Shown: positions 45,501-55,637 of the stretch, in pieces
Position numbering within the stretch: the stretch's first letter is position 1
Layout: each line of letters starts with the position of its first letter
Assembly (NCBI RefSeq): GCF_963678635.1
Contig: NC_087069.1
Coordinates: forward strand, 55,286,928 to 55,350,927
Direction: 5' to 3'
Source: Symsagittifera roscoffensis
Lineage: Eukaryota; Xenacoelomorpha; Acoela; Convolutidae
Length of the DNA stretch: 64,000 nt
The notes under the pieces: generated by a model
Databases searched by the model: none
Told to the model about the DNA's origin: nothing
The model's input: only the letters and a program-made list of their open reading frames with translations
Position numbers and translations under genes: made by a program

Positions 45501-46434
45501 GCAGCCATGTGATTGCTGGTACGCTTCGCTTCGCTTTCACTGTGCGAGACAGCTACCATGAAATGTAGTTGGATAAGGACCAATTCAACTACCAGTCACA
45601 TCCAACTCCTTGACTGATGTCAATTTACTTAAGATTAAATTATACCATGTTATTTGGTGTTTCTAGGATGCGCCCCCTCTGTTCCCCATTCCTTCTTTGG
45701 AAGAACTGCAGAGGAGGGATGTGGTGAAAGATGCGATAGTGGAGGAGGCACTGAAGGGACTCTACCTGGTCAATGAGCCACTGGGAGACAGCGAGGATGA
45801 GACAACCAGCGAAGAGAGGTCAGTCCCCTGATAAAGGTTTTGGCTACAAGTGTAGGCCCCGTTGCAAAATCTCCACAAATGTATGTGATCATAAAGCATA
45901 ATCTGTTAAACACTATCTCTTCTGTATTCGAGAAACATGTAGTGTTGTTCGAAGGCACTGCGTCTCTGCTAGGGCTCTATTATTACGATCTGTCGCCAAA
46001 TTTAAGTATTTGAGACCGATATGTGAAAGGGACATGTATTTCAAGCTTGTTGAAGATTTATTCCTGTTATTTTCTGTTGCAGCATTGATGTAATAAATTT
46101 AGCTGGTGTAAGTTTGTAGATTAAAAGGACAACTTAGTTCGAATATAAAAATCTGGGATTCAACGTGAATGATGTAGATGACTTTTGGTGTTTTGCCCCG
46201 GAATAAACATACAAGAGGTCACAATTGAAGAGAAAGTCAAATCCAGGGGCTCAGCTGAGAGCCATAGAAGATTACAGGTTTCATTATAGGTCTCGAACTG
46301 AGGGCCAAAACAATGACACAGTTGACGGAGAAGGGGAAGGGGATGAGGGGGAGATAAGGAGGAGGAGATCCACCATTACTTCCTGTCACTCGGGGAGGGG
46401 AGACAAAATAGGAGCAGGCACAGGTACTGTTTAG
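30535..46434 (+). CDS. WDPCP: WD repeat-containing planar cell polarity effector (Fritz homologue)
   Basis: Thirteen coding exons join in phase to about 807 residues (human 746): 30535-30749, 31143-31291, 32259-32347, 32790-32943, 33370-33582, 34466-34636, 40582-40800, 41199-41395, 41696-41980, 43072-43212, 44902-45123, 45667-45818, 46218-46434. The N-terminal half is a degenerate beta-propeller, including KWSPNGRLCAVSG and ELQIFD. The C-terminal half is helical; FSLKYMHSLMRTGRLEKAL and ATDLKEFELAKVARFHAE match the Fritz solenoid. WDPCP works with Fuzzy, Inturned and others in the CPLANE complex, which builds cilia and orients cells. Intron 3 has a GC donor. About 50 residues of one propeller blade, expected between exons 6 and 7, are not found. 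An AATAAA at 46607-46612 supports the 3' end; an alternative last exon near 46814 is possible. Confidence 0.9.
31960..32145. repeat. Dispersed intronic repeat, partial copy
   Basis: This segment contains TTTCGAAAGTGG, then TACCTATTGATCCAGTTTT followed by TCAAATTAGG. It matches parts of 43880-44240 and 57480-57870. It is a fragment of a non-coding dispersed repeat. Confidence 0.6.
34960..34986 (+). repeat. 27-bp perfect direct repeat, copy 1
   Basis: This 27-base sequence starting TGTTGAAGCCT is identical to 40328-40354. The two copies bracket the BEL remnant and the nested antisense gene inside WDPCP intron 6. Copy 1 reads directly into the BEL gag-like frame. Confidence 0.9.
35078..35941 (+). 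pseudogene. BEL gag C-terminus, protease and RT entry
   Basis: The frame opens without an ATG after a shift near 35070. It carries two CCHC-like knuckles and a retropepsin with LDSGSECSF. An RDTLFGWMISG segment typical of Pao polyproteins follows, before RT. It ends at TAG 35939-35941 and coding resumes in another frame at 35975. Confidence 0.82.
35975..36679 (+). pseudogene. BEL reverse transcriptase palm, frameshifted
   Basis: The segment 35975-36430 has LPHDCVFKE and LRVVFDGSA blocks and a SADTAKMYRQV catalytic-Asp segment. A shift near 36410 leads to RMTRVTYGIASSAF. The YVDDFLGG catalytic motif is at about 36543-36566, after a further change of frame. The stretch is shorter than in intact relatives. 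Confidence 0.8.
36680..39301 (+). pseudogene. BEL RNase H and integrase
   Basis: One frame runs from 36680 to TAA 38294 and again from 38297 to 39301. RNase H shows FCDASEKAYAAAIYA and later ADLASRG. The integrase zinc domain has HEGTLH and CMRC. The core has GIDFAGPF, SDNGSNFIGA and FGGLWEAAVK as the D, D and E blocks. The C-terminal PEFKVGNLVLLAEDN segment is the BEL-type end. The single TAA between zinc domain and core is the main lesion here. Confidence 0.86.
39302..39558. other. 3' flank of the BEL remnant
   Basis: There is no frame here. Two similar segments, near 39265 (GTAGTACCCCCATGACCC) and 39403 (TTGTACCCTCATGACCC), form a short imperfect repeat. No LTR is recognised. TTTATT at 39521-39526 is an AATAAA on the minus strand, 33 bases beyond the stop of the antisense gene. 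Confidence 0.5.
39559..40285 (-). CDS. Nested antisense gene, unknown protein (202 residues)
   Basis: Two minus-strand exons, 40285-40001 and 39882-39559, join in phase across a GT-AG intron (donor GTGAGT, acceptor GCGTAG). The ATG at 40283-40285 starts the peptide MSGYDNPFTVYETKE. The N-terminal part is basic and Ser/Arg-rich. A middle segment (DREDLQGFFDAVTRGDV) and a C-terminal part (YLRNLGSQQKKLVRYG, YAWCHAVLSLCDEERV, AWKRC) look like folded, conserved sequence. I do not recognise the family. An AATAAA on the minus strand at 39526-39521 supports a real transcript. The gene lies wholly inside WDPCP intron 6, opposite to the host gene. Confidence 0.62.
40328..40354 (+). repeat. 27-bp perfect direct repeat, copy 2
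   Basis: Identical to 34960-34986. It lies 43 bases upstream of the nested antisense gene's start codon. Confidence 0.9.
42535..42594. repeat. Perfect hairpin with 16-bp arms
   Basis: Arms TTTTAGGCCGACCAAC (42535-42550) and its exact reverse complement (42579-42594) flank a 28-base loop. It lies in a WDPCP intron near GGCGGATC-type transposon-like sequence at 42303. It may be the end of a small DNA transposon. Confidence 0.8.
42676..42933. mobile_element. MITE-like element with 33-bp terminal inverted repeats
   Basis: The ends 42676-42708 and 42901-42933 are inverted repeats of each other with about three mismatches, starting ATGCGACAACT. The 258-bp interior has no coding capacity and contains a GC-rich palindromic stretch near 42793. 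I see no clear target duplication. It is inside WDPCP intron 9. Confidence 0.75.
43356..43542 (+). repeat. tRNA-headed SINE-like repeat
   Basis: A head resembling a tRNA gene has an A-box-like TTGGTCTAGAGGTAAC and a B-box-like GTTCTAGATTTTAC followed by TCTGGCC. The body contains TTTTGTCGGCTCAGTTGCCACA and ends in an A-run. The same arrangement recurs at 58946-59160 within ZFR, so this is a dispersed family. Confidence 0.6.
43880..44240. repeat. Dispersed intronic repeat, long copy
   Basis: This shares AATACGAACGTGGAAATGGC, TTTCGAAAGTGG and TATTGATC...TCTCAAG blocks in the same order with 57480-57870, and partly with 31960-32145 and 42055-42185. No protein is encoded. It is probably a short non-autonomous transposon. 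Confidence 0.65.
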
Positions 46435-47657
46435 CTCACAGTTCAGAACCACGAATTAAGAAGAAGCGGAGAAGTTTGAAAATGGACCAGAAGGTCTCAT
46501 GACTATCTCGCAGGCTAACATTTTTTTAAACTTAATAATGCGGTTCTATAATAATCATTATTGCTATGTTAGCCTGAAAACAATTTAATATGATTATTAA
46601 CGATGTAATAAAATGAGCTTTTAATTAAGTGCAATAGCTGACTTTGAGCTGTGTCCGTGCATTTTTCCGTGGAATGAAATAATGCAAAGTGTTGATGCTT
46701 CTAACCGAATGAATGCAAATCGACGGATTTTTTTTTGGTGGTAGTTATACGAACGTTAAGATACAAACACGCAGTACTGAACATGTACAGGACAAAAAGC
46801 TTTGTCATTGCAGAAACTCTTCCGAAGCCACCGGCAGCAAAAACAGGCACGTCTTCGTCCTTCCAGTTCGGAATACTGTGACTGCAGGCGGAAACCTGGA
46901 ATCTCCTGGCACCCTTGTTGCAAGCCACGATCTCAGATCACAGTTGTCAGCCAGTATCTATGACTCCAGTACTTCATGTATCGTCGTTTATTTTTCAGTT
47001 AACTATTCACTTAACCCAATCTCTGGCTTATTTTCTCCCTGTTTTGCCTCCTGGGATGACTGAATCTGTACAAACGATTAGTTTCGAAAAATGAAGAATT
47101 TGGTACCGATTTTTATATTTTCGAGATCATCGCGTTTTCGTCTTTGATCTGTTTTAGTTTTTCCTCTCTTTATGGTGCTTACTCATTGAAGTTTTATCTT
47201 GTAAAAAAGATCATAATCTGTACATATTAACTCATAGATAAGTAAATACTGATGTGTAAATGTGTTTTATTTGAACAAAAAGTTTGAAAGTACTCTTTGT
47301 TTTGTAAATTAAAAGTTGAAAAATAATTGCTCGGAGAATTAAATATTCTAAGCTTTGATGACAAACATCAGTGTAATTTTAAAACTGGTTTTTACCGGGT
47401 TCACTTTTATCACAGGGCATAATCTTTGTTTTTCGTCAACATGTAAGGACATCCTGTGTAACCCGTATGTTGTTTCAGATTCTATGTTGTCCATCAGTTG
47501 TGGTGTTTAACGGACTCTTTTTGTAGTTATTACGAGCGTGTCAAATCATTGTTTTAAACTCCCTTCTCTGATCTGTTAGTGTCTGTCTATACTGGTAGTA
47601 GTTAAGCATAGTTTTCTCAAACAACTACTTGGAGAGAGATAAGGTTGTGAGTGGTGG

Positions 47658-49547
47658 ATGCCTATCTACAATCTGTACATCTTCAATCTGTCCTGTGGAA
47701 AGTGTGTGTACTATTGTGAGTTCAACAGACGGCACAAAACACAGGACTTCAAAGAGAACAATGACCAGGTATATTCAATTTTTCCCATTGGGTTTCATCA
47801 TCAAATGTTATTTTAACACCAATTTTTGTATTCAAAGGTGTTTCGCAGTTTAGTCCTATTAAAAACACAGTCAGTTTCATATTAGTCGTACCCGCTCTAA
47901 AATGAGAGCGTGATTAAAAAGTATCGTACCCACTCTAAAATGAGCTAGAACTTTCATCAGCGCTTTTAATGGCAATAGGGTTTTCAATTTTAATGCTAGG
48001 ATTTGCAATTAGTCCCTCCCCAGAAATAATCATAAAAAGCTAGTTGCCGATTCTGAACTTCGAAGTTATTTGCCAATTCAAAGTTTTAGGTGTACCTGAG
48101 ACAATTTCTGCCCGAAAACTAGCTTTCACAAGTAAAAATGGTCTTAAAAGTAATTTGTTCTTATTTAAACTAATTTTTTGTTCGATTTTTTGCGACTCTA
48201 TACACACATTTGATTTCACATTTATTAGACGATTTCTTCAAATTCATTAGCTACCAAGAAGGAAAGTTATGTTCATTTATTGAAAAGAAAGTAAATTATG
48301 AAAAGGCTATTGGTGGAAAAACGTGATTTAACTTTGAGATTTCGCAACTTCAAAAAAAAATACTTCCTCGTCAAATTTTTCCCATTGGGTATCATCATCG
48401 AATGTTATGTTAACACCAATTTTTTGTATTCAAAAGTGTTTTGCAGTTAAGTCCTATTAAAACACAGTGTATTTCATATTAGTTGTACCCGCTCTAAAAT
48501 GAGCTGGTGATTGAAAAGTATCCCCACTCTAAAAATGAACAAGGACTTGTGTGCATCAGCGCTGTCTTCGTGTGCTTTTAATGGCAATAGAATTCTCAAT
48601 TTTTCTGATAGCTTCAAAAAAGTCAATCGCTAGCTAGCTGATTTTTTACCCAACTCGCTTTTGAGCACATGCTGTGCTTTTTGCGCAGCCAACAGTTATC
48701 CTTGTTTTGTTTTGTTTTATATGTTTTTATTTAGATGAGTGTTTTAAACCAAATTTTAATCGACAGTTAGGGCTCAGTTATATATTACAGAAGAAACCTG
48801 ATGTGTTTTTTGTGTCTCTGTTCAGGTGAACATGCTTGGCATGTGCCACACTCTGAAAGACTTCATGCAGAGAGTGGCAACTAGTGACAGTAACAGCAGC
48901 AGCAACAACAACAGTGGCAGTGGAAAGGACTCCTTCGTCTCCTACAAGACAAGCAAAGCCAAAGTGCACTACTACGAGACCCCCTCTGGCATCGCATTCG
49001 TACTGGTCACTGACCCACACGTGGGGGACATCAGGAACATACTGCAGGAACTACACAAGAGTGTAAGTTAGACAAATTGTTTTTCTTGTTCGTCGTTTTA
49101 TTGGTAGTTGCATTTTCTTCTGGACTTTCTTTTTTTTCATCTTCAAACGAAAGAGGTCCAGCTAACGATGGGGATCTAAGAGTATATATGGTCTATCCTT
49201 GAGAACAAAAAAGGGGACATGGAAGGAAAGGGCTTTGAGCGTGACAATGATGCTGATGAAAATGATCATGATGGATATGTAGTTTCAGTGTGAACAAACA
49301 GCTTGCAATGGCGGGCTAGTTAGAATGTGACCATAACTGCACTAAGGTTCTATCCATGTACTGCAGAGCTTGAAGAACAGCTCTACCTCTGTGAAATTTT
49401 TATTCCAAAAGGTGGTTTTATCTTCAGGTGTGGGTAGAGTACGTGGCTAAGAATCCCCTGTGTGACTGGACTCAGACCATCACGAGTAATCTGTTCCGAG
49501 AGAAGGTATCCGATTTCATGAAGGCACTCCCATGCTACTCCAACTGA
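47658..49547 (+). CDS. TRAPPC1: Trafficking protein particle complex subunit 1 (Bet5)
   Basis: Three exons, 47658-47768, 48826-49062 and 49428-49547, join in phase 0 to 155 residues; the human protein has 145. The N-terminal MPIYNLYIFNLSCGKCVYY block and the later YKTSKAKVHYYETPSG, VTDPHVGDIRNIL and KNPLCDWTQTI blocks are the Bet5/TRAPPC1 signature, a longin-like fold. TRAPPC1 is a core subunit of the TRAPP complexes, which activate Rab1 for ER-Golgi vesicle tethering. About 12 extra residues, mostly Ser, Asn and Gly, lie around residue 60. The start is the ATG at 47658; the frame upstream is not conserved. NANP begins 543 bp downstream on the same strand. Confidence 0.95.
47775..48605. repeat. 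Duplicated segment within TRAPPC1 intron 1
   Basis: About 225 bases at 47775-48000 recur at 48374-48605 in direct orientation. Both copies share TTTTTCCCATTGGG, TTAACACCAATTTTT, TAGTCCTATTAAAA-like and GTACCCGCTCTAAAATGAG blocks. Divergence is moderate, with several indels. No coding sequence is involved. Confidence 0.8.
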
Positions 49548-50090
49548 CACAATACGACACGGCATAACGACAACAATCTTTATATCTTACATGGTTTATT
49601 CAATGATACACCGTCGAAATCTGAGAAAAATGGCCAAAGTTGCTTAAAGCCTAAATTCGTAAAAAGCCAAAGACGTTTCCAATCTTCATATTTCATTCCT
49701 TAGTGATTTCAAAGCAAACAAGTATACATATCAGAATTAATTTAATTCCTTTATACGCTCGCTATACGCATTCTTTGGTCGTCTTCGTTATATTGACCGT
49801 TCACTTTGAAGAAATTGATATGTAAAACTTGAAACCTTGTTTTCCTATATTGAGATTTGATGTGAAGTGAATTCAGACATACTACTCCTAATATTCGTTG
49901 CAGTTTTGTTCGTTAAAATGTAGAAGTATACGTTCACAAGATCATCACTGAAAAACTGTTTAAATCATTGTGTTATCTGTACTGTGTTAGTTATCCGGTT
50001 GAACTTTGAGCTTGATATATACCAACATTTATACAGTTCTGTTCTAAATTGAATCAACTTATCTGCCGGATCCCTGGTCGTCGTCTTTGA
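49548..50090. other. TRAPPC1-NANP intergenic spacer
   Basis: This is AT-rich spacer. A TTATACAG acceptor-like site near 50037 precedes the NANP start by about 55 bases. I see no RNA gene or repeat. Confidence 0.5.
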
Positions 50091-53000
50091 ATGTCTGGGA
50101 ACCCTGTAGCTCCTCATGATTCTTTCGGATCCTTTTCTCCTGTGAGTAGTGTTGGAAATAGTGGCGCTTTATTGCGTGTGAGTGCAATAGTGTTTGACCT
50201 GGACAACACTCTCATAGACACTGTGGGTGCTGACAAGTGTGCATTTGAGAGAGTCCACTCGACACTGCATTCGAACTACCCTGTCTTCCCCCACCCATCA
50301 CACGTCACAGACACATTCAAGTGAGTCACTCACCCATTTTAATGAAAGAAGAACATGGCTAATATGAAAGTGGCTCTTCTCACTTGAATTCAATGGCACT
50401 TTTTGCCTCTATTATTTGCTTATAAATCATAGAGGCAATAAATCATTTGCTTATAAATAGCCAAAGAGCCAACCAAAAGATAGAAGATCACCCAGAATTT
50501 TGATCCAGACTAGATTTTGCACAGAAACAAATCCGTAATTGTGATCCGGTTCAGAAAATTTTTTGCTGGTCTTGAAGTTTCTTTAGTGCTTTCATATAAT
50601 CTTGAATGTTTAGAATGTTGCTTTCGTCTGGTGCTGAACTGATGAGTGTAGATTGTGACGACATTGACAACAGTGCTAGCAGTACATCCACTTCCTCCTC
50701 TGCCAAACAGAAGAGTTGCCACGAGATGCGCTTCGAGATGTGGTGTGAGGCAGTGGAGAGGAACATCCCCCCAGACAGCAATGCTAAGAAGTCATTGGAC
50801 CCCAGTAGGATAGCAGCACTATGCAACAGGCACGCTTCAAAATATTATTTAAATATACATCAGAAATCTCAGGATAGTATTAGAAAAAATCTCGTTTTTA
50901 AAGAGAAAGACGCTTTCATCCATGTACTAATGTAGTTGTAGTGTCCTGGTCGATTGTTAACTAAAGTGACTAGATATTTCGTCCAGATGTGATTGGTGAC
51001 ATGCAGACTTCTTAGCTTGTTTTTTCCCGATTCTTTGGAAGTATCGTTTTTCTGAGGATCATTTTCACGACGAAACTTGTTTTTGACGACACATTTAAAG
51101 TTGTGAGCTTTGTACTTTTTGCAGTGTGTGGAGTAAAACGAGGGCGGCTGGGTTCAACATAGCCCCACAAGATGCTATTCTGCTGGAGAGACTGAAACAG
51201 AGGGGATTCAAACTAGCCATCCTCACTAATGGGCCAAAGGACGTTCAGCAGATAAAGGTAAGGAAAAAATTGCTTAGTTTGGAGTGTGACAAAATGTTCT
51301 TAGATTAAGCTGCGAAAAAATACTGCATTTTAAACCACCAGCGGGTCGAGGGGGAGTGCCTCCCCCTTCCAGGGATTCGACCCACTGCCGACACAGAAGA
51401 TCCACCCTTTCATTTGTATAAAAGTATCCATCGTAATACAAAAGCAACCCTGTGCCTTATTGAAATATTCAATTTGGCTCATTAAAAAACATTTGATACT
51501 AGTTTGAATTGAATGTTGATGTGTCATTAGTGATCAAAATAAAGGGTGGAAAATTGTTTCGAAAGAATTAACTTTTTCACTCCTCAAAAATGTCATACCT
51601 TTTTTTTTAAATTTGTTTATGCCATTTGGGAAATAATTTGCTTTTATGCTATTTGGGAATTATGCCTTTTGGGAAGTTACTTACTTGATCTACCCACCGA
51701 TCTACGAGTTTTCCTTGGTTTAGTCAAATTTTAGAACAAAAATATAACTATGCTATAGTTCCTTCCCTTTTCGTTAAGTGTTCGGAACAATGATTTAATG
51801 TTTTTATAGGCTTAACTTCGAAACAGTTAAAATGTGAGTTTTAATTTCAAGTTGGTTTCAGTTTTCAGTTTGAAATAGTCTAATAACATGTTACTGTTTC
51901 AAATATAGCTTCAGTTGATCAACTTACAAAGCTCACTTTTTCAATAACCCGTGTGCTTGAATTAATAGTTTTTCCACTCTTGATTCACATAACTTCATGG
52001 CAATCGTATAAGACACTCCCCGAAATTTAAATGCCATATAAAGTGTCAGGACCTTTCAAGAAAGGTAAGCTCGCTTCGCTCCCAATGTTTTTTTTTGTTT
52101 ATCCACGTCTTTTAAGGGGTTTTATTTCTGTAACTGAATTAATCAAGTTTCCAAGAAAGTCCATTCTTAACTTTTTTTTTTCGACTTTGTTCTTTTCGTC
52201 TCAAGAAAATAATTCGTCATTGACATCAATTCGTTACAGCTAAAAAGCAATTAATTGTCCTGCAACAATACAACAATAATAAGTTTCCAACTTTTTACAA
52301 ATGCGCAGAATTATTTTTAAACATGCCCGGATGCGCAGCACGAAGTTAGTGGTAATGGGCAGAAGGTGTAAACATCGTTAACGCGACGCGATTTCCATTA
52401 AAGCAAACCAGTTTTCGTCATTCTAATTTTTGCAATGGGCCATTCATCGCATGGGAATTGCATCGAGCTCTTTTTTTCGCATATCGTCCAAACTTAATAA
52501 GAGTTTTTGATCAGTGGTTAGGTAAGCGATGTCTGTAGGTTGTTCCTAGTATTTGACTCGTGTTGTGTTTGTTGATTAGGTGAATTCTGTGCTGGACCAC
52601 CTCTCCCCTGGCATCTTCGACTGTGTGGTGATCAGTGGGGAGTACAGCATACACAAGCCAGACCCCCGGATATTCGAGACAGTCACGCAACAGCTCAACA
52701 CCACTCCCTCACAAACTGCAATAGGTCCACTTCACATTATAACTCCTTGTGATTTTCCATAGTTTTTCTCTATCTTTCAAAAACAATTTCAATGGGTTAA
52801 ACTAAAAAGACGAATGTCAAAAAGTGCTTCAATGATGAATGTATGAATCTATCTAAAGGGTTTTATTGGAAATGGTGATATATTTTTGGTCCTCGACAAA
52901 CAATTTTTTCAATGCAATTCTTATGCAATTTTTGTGCTCTTTCAAAGTTTTAGTTGGTATTGGGAACGCCTCAATGCATTCCATAAATACGAAGCGCAGT

Positions 53001-53290
53001 TTAAAAAAATGATAATAACATGTTACTTGCGCGTAAGTTCTAAGTTAGAGTAGAAATACTTTGGTGAAAATTTTTCTGGACTCTTTCTCAGTTTTGATAT
53101 ATGTTCAGTGGGTGACTCTCCTGACACGGATATTTTGGGCGGGAATTTCGCCGGCTGGAAGACAATCTGGTTCAACCCAGACAAAAGAGTGTGTGACTCA
53201 CTATCAAGGAAGCCACATGTAGAGATCCAGTCTCTAAGTGACCTGGCACTGGTCATAGATCTAAATCATGCACCTCAGAAGGCACTGTGA
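50091..53290 (+). CDS. NANP: N-acylneuraminate-9-phosphatase (HAD family)
   Basis: Five exons, 50091-50320, 50614-50829, 51125-51257, 52580-52724 and 53109-53290, join in phase to about 301 residues (human 248). HAD motif I is VFDLDNTLID (residues 34-43, catalytic Asp36 and Asp38), motif II is LTNG, motif III has the Lys in HKPDPRIF, and motif IV is VGDSPDTDILGG. The enzyme removes the phosphate from N-acetylneuraminate-9-phosphate in sialic acid synthesis; assignment rests on overall similarity, and another HAD phosphatase of the same subfamily is possible. A Ser-rich insertion lies in exon 2, in the cap region. Intron 2 uses a GC donor (CAG|GCACG). AATAAA at 53813-53818 may be the poly(A) signal. 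Confidence 0.87.
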
Positions 53291-55637
53291 CCAGAGACAT
53301 AAAGTCTTTTATGGACCCGTCAAGTCACTTCTGCAAATTCAATGGTGGCGAAAATTACACTGACGCATCGGGCGCACCAGTTTGAACCAAAGTTGTTAAG
53401 CTATTAAATAAGCTGCATGTTCTTCGAGAAGCGGTTTCCTCTGTCGCGCCCGATAGTCATGGGGAAGGTTCGCCGCAATGGCTTCAAGTTTCAAGGTTGT
53501 TTGAGTTTTGGTGCTTGATTAGAGCGATAAAATCAATTTATAGTTATTTGTTAGGTTCTGATTCTTCTTATTTGTTTGTTGGTTCCTTCATCTTTCTGCC
53601 ACATTTTTGTTGAAATTATAAATTATAATTAATAGAAGTTTTTAAGTTCGTTTTTCAAACATTTTCCTAGGTCTCGCTTTACTCCAAGAATTGTGCTTTC
53701 ATACTAGTAGCTTTTAGTTTTCATTGAACAGTTGTGAACTGTGTTGTGGGTGTTCCATCTAAAAAGGCTAATTATTTGCTATCAAGTGAGAATGATAACT
53801 AAAACATACTTGAATAAAAACCCCTACGTGACTAGTGAAAAATTAATGGCAATTTCATACGTGCAGTGGCGTGCGAAAGCGTTTTTATGAAGAGGGCTAT
53901 CCTCTTTTTAAAGTTTTCTTTGTTGAAAAAACCGACTCGGCGTTTTTTAAAAAGCCGGCATGTTTCTTTTGGCGTTTAATGGCTGTCATAAAATAGTACT
54001 GAACTGGGGATGGGATCCCTGGGGAATATCTGGCAGTCAGAATGGATGCTATGGTGCGGGTGGTTGTAACGCCACCTCGGCAGGAAACTGTGAATAGTAG
54101 TAGATAATTTTTACCCTTGCGATAAGCAAGGGTATTGCAATCGGGTACTGGACTTTTTTCCCCGTAAACAATTTTGTTCACAGAATGGACGAAATGAAAT
54201 TATAATCATTTCAATAGCACCATGATTAGCTCAGTGTGTAGTAGTTGCATATAAGGTATGGGCTTTTGGTTCCTATTAGGAATTTTTTGAGAATATTTTT
54301 TTTTGCCGAAATTTTTAGCTAGAACTTGAATGTTTTTTTTTTAAATAAACTTTTTTTAGTATTATGTGCGAATGATATGAAAATTTAGAAAAGGTAAAAT
54401 CAGCCTTCTAAGCTCTTAAAAAGTAAAGAAATTAAACAAACAAATTTCAAACTATTTTCAAATTTGTTTTTTTTTTCTCAGTTGAAGTAACACTATTGGT
54501 TCAAATGTTGGTTGTTAGATTGGTTGTATTTATCGCAATCTTTTTGGTGCAGAAAAATTAGCTTATTAGTTTTTGCACATTTCCAAGTTTTTTTTTGAGT
54601 TTTTCGGCATTTGTGTTTTAATTTTTCTTAATGGATGATATCCTTTTTTTTTCAAGGTATCTTGAAAAATGAAGATCAAGCAAGCCTGAAGTCCTATCAA
54701 ATCAGAATTGAACCAACTCCAAATTTTCGATAATTTTGTTCAAAATTGGCAGACGCATTTGATATTTTACTTTGTCAACTTCAGTTGCTGCCTGCTAATT
54801 TTCCTGATAAACTTTTTGTTGTCCTTTACTTGAAAGTAGTTTCAATGTGTCGAAATTGTAACGAAATAACTTTTTCGTTGTCAAATTAAAAAAAAACGTT
54901 CTGCTCTATCTTATTTCACTTCCAGATAATATTGATACGTTTCCGGACTCATGTATTTTTTTAAAATGGCCGAATGAAACGTCTTTTTTGTCTTTCGTTA
55001 AATTTTTTTTTGTCTGACCGGAGTTTCTTGTTTTTTAAGAAATAAACTCCGCGTTTGTTTTCAGCTTCGGAACTTCGAAATCATTTGTTTGTTCTTTGCA
55101 GGGTCTCTTTAGTGTCTCTACTTTTTTGTTTGGTTCGAATTTTTTTTAGCATTTTTTCTTTAAGCAAGAGGAATAATTGTTAGATTTTGAATTGGTTTTT
55201 AATTGTTTTTGAAGTTTATCATTTCAAAAATTTGCTGTTTATAGAAACGTTTCATTTTTTTCTTCAGGTGATGTGTGTTGTTTGTTCCATCTTACTTAAT
55301 CTGATTGTTGGAAAATGATATATTGATTGTTCGGTAATTGTATATTGTCTTATCTGAAAAAAAATCAGAATTCGTTTTTTTCCATTAGTTTCATCGCTTG
55401 TATTGTGCTTGGCTCACAGATTAAAACATCAATTGGAATCAAATTGATTTTGTTATATGTTTAATTTTCTAAAATTTTTCCCATCTGATTTTTCTAAAAC
55501 TTTTTTCTAGACATGCATGTGTTTTCATCGCAAGTGTCAACATGTCAGCCCAGTAGCGTTTTGTGTATTTTTTTTTCAGATTTGTACTTTGAACTTGAAG
55601 TGTCGAGTATAAAGAGAGACAGATCTTTTGTACAATA
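53291..55637. other. NANP-ZFR intergenic spacer
   Basis: This is AT-rich sequence. The segment 53875-54200 begins near CAGTGGCGTGCG and resembles 60545-60850 in reverse-strand composition, so it may be a transposon relic. A TTTTTTTTTCAG acceptor at 55579 lies 58 bases before the ZFR start codon. No other gene is recognised. Confidence 0.5.
53875..54200 (-). repeat. Possible transposon relic shared with ZFR intron 6
   Basis: Read on the minus strand, this stretch and 60545-60850 share a GGTACT(A/G)GAC, TTTTTCCC and TTTTTTCACA arrangement and a TTGCAAT(A/C)GGG segment. Both hold open frames of about 95 codons with similar spacing, but no protein family is apparent. The link is by eye only. Confidence 0.35.
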
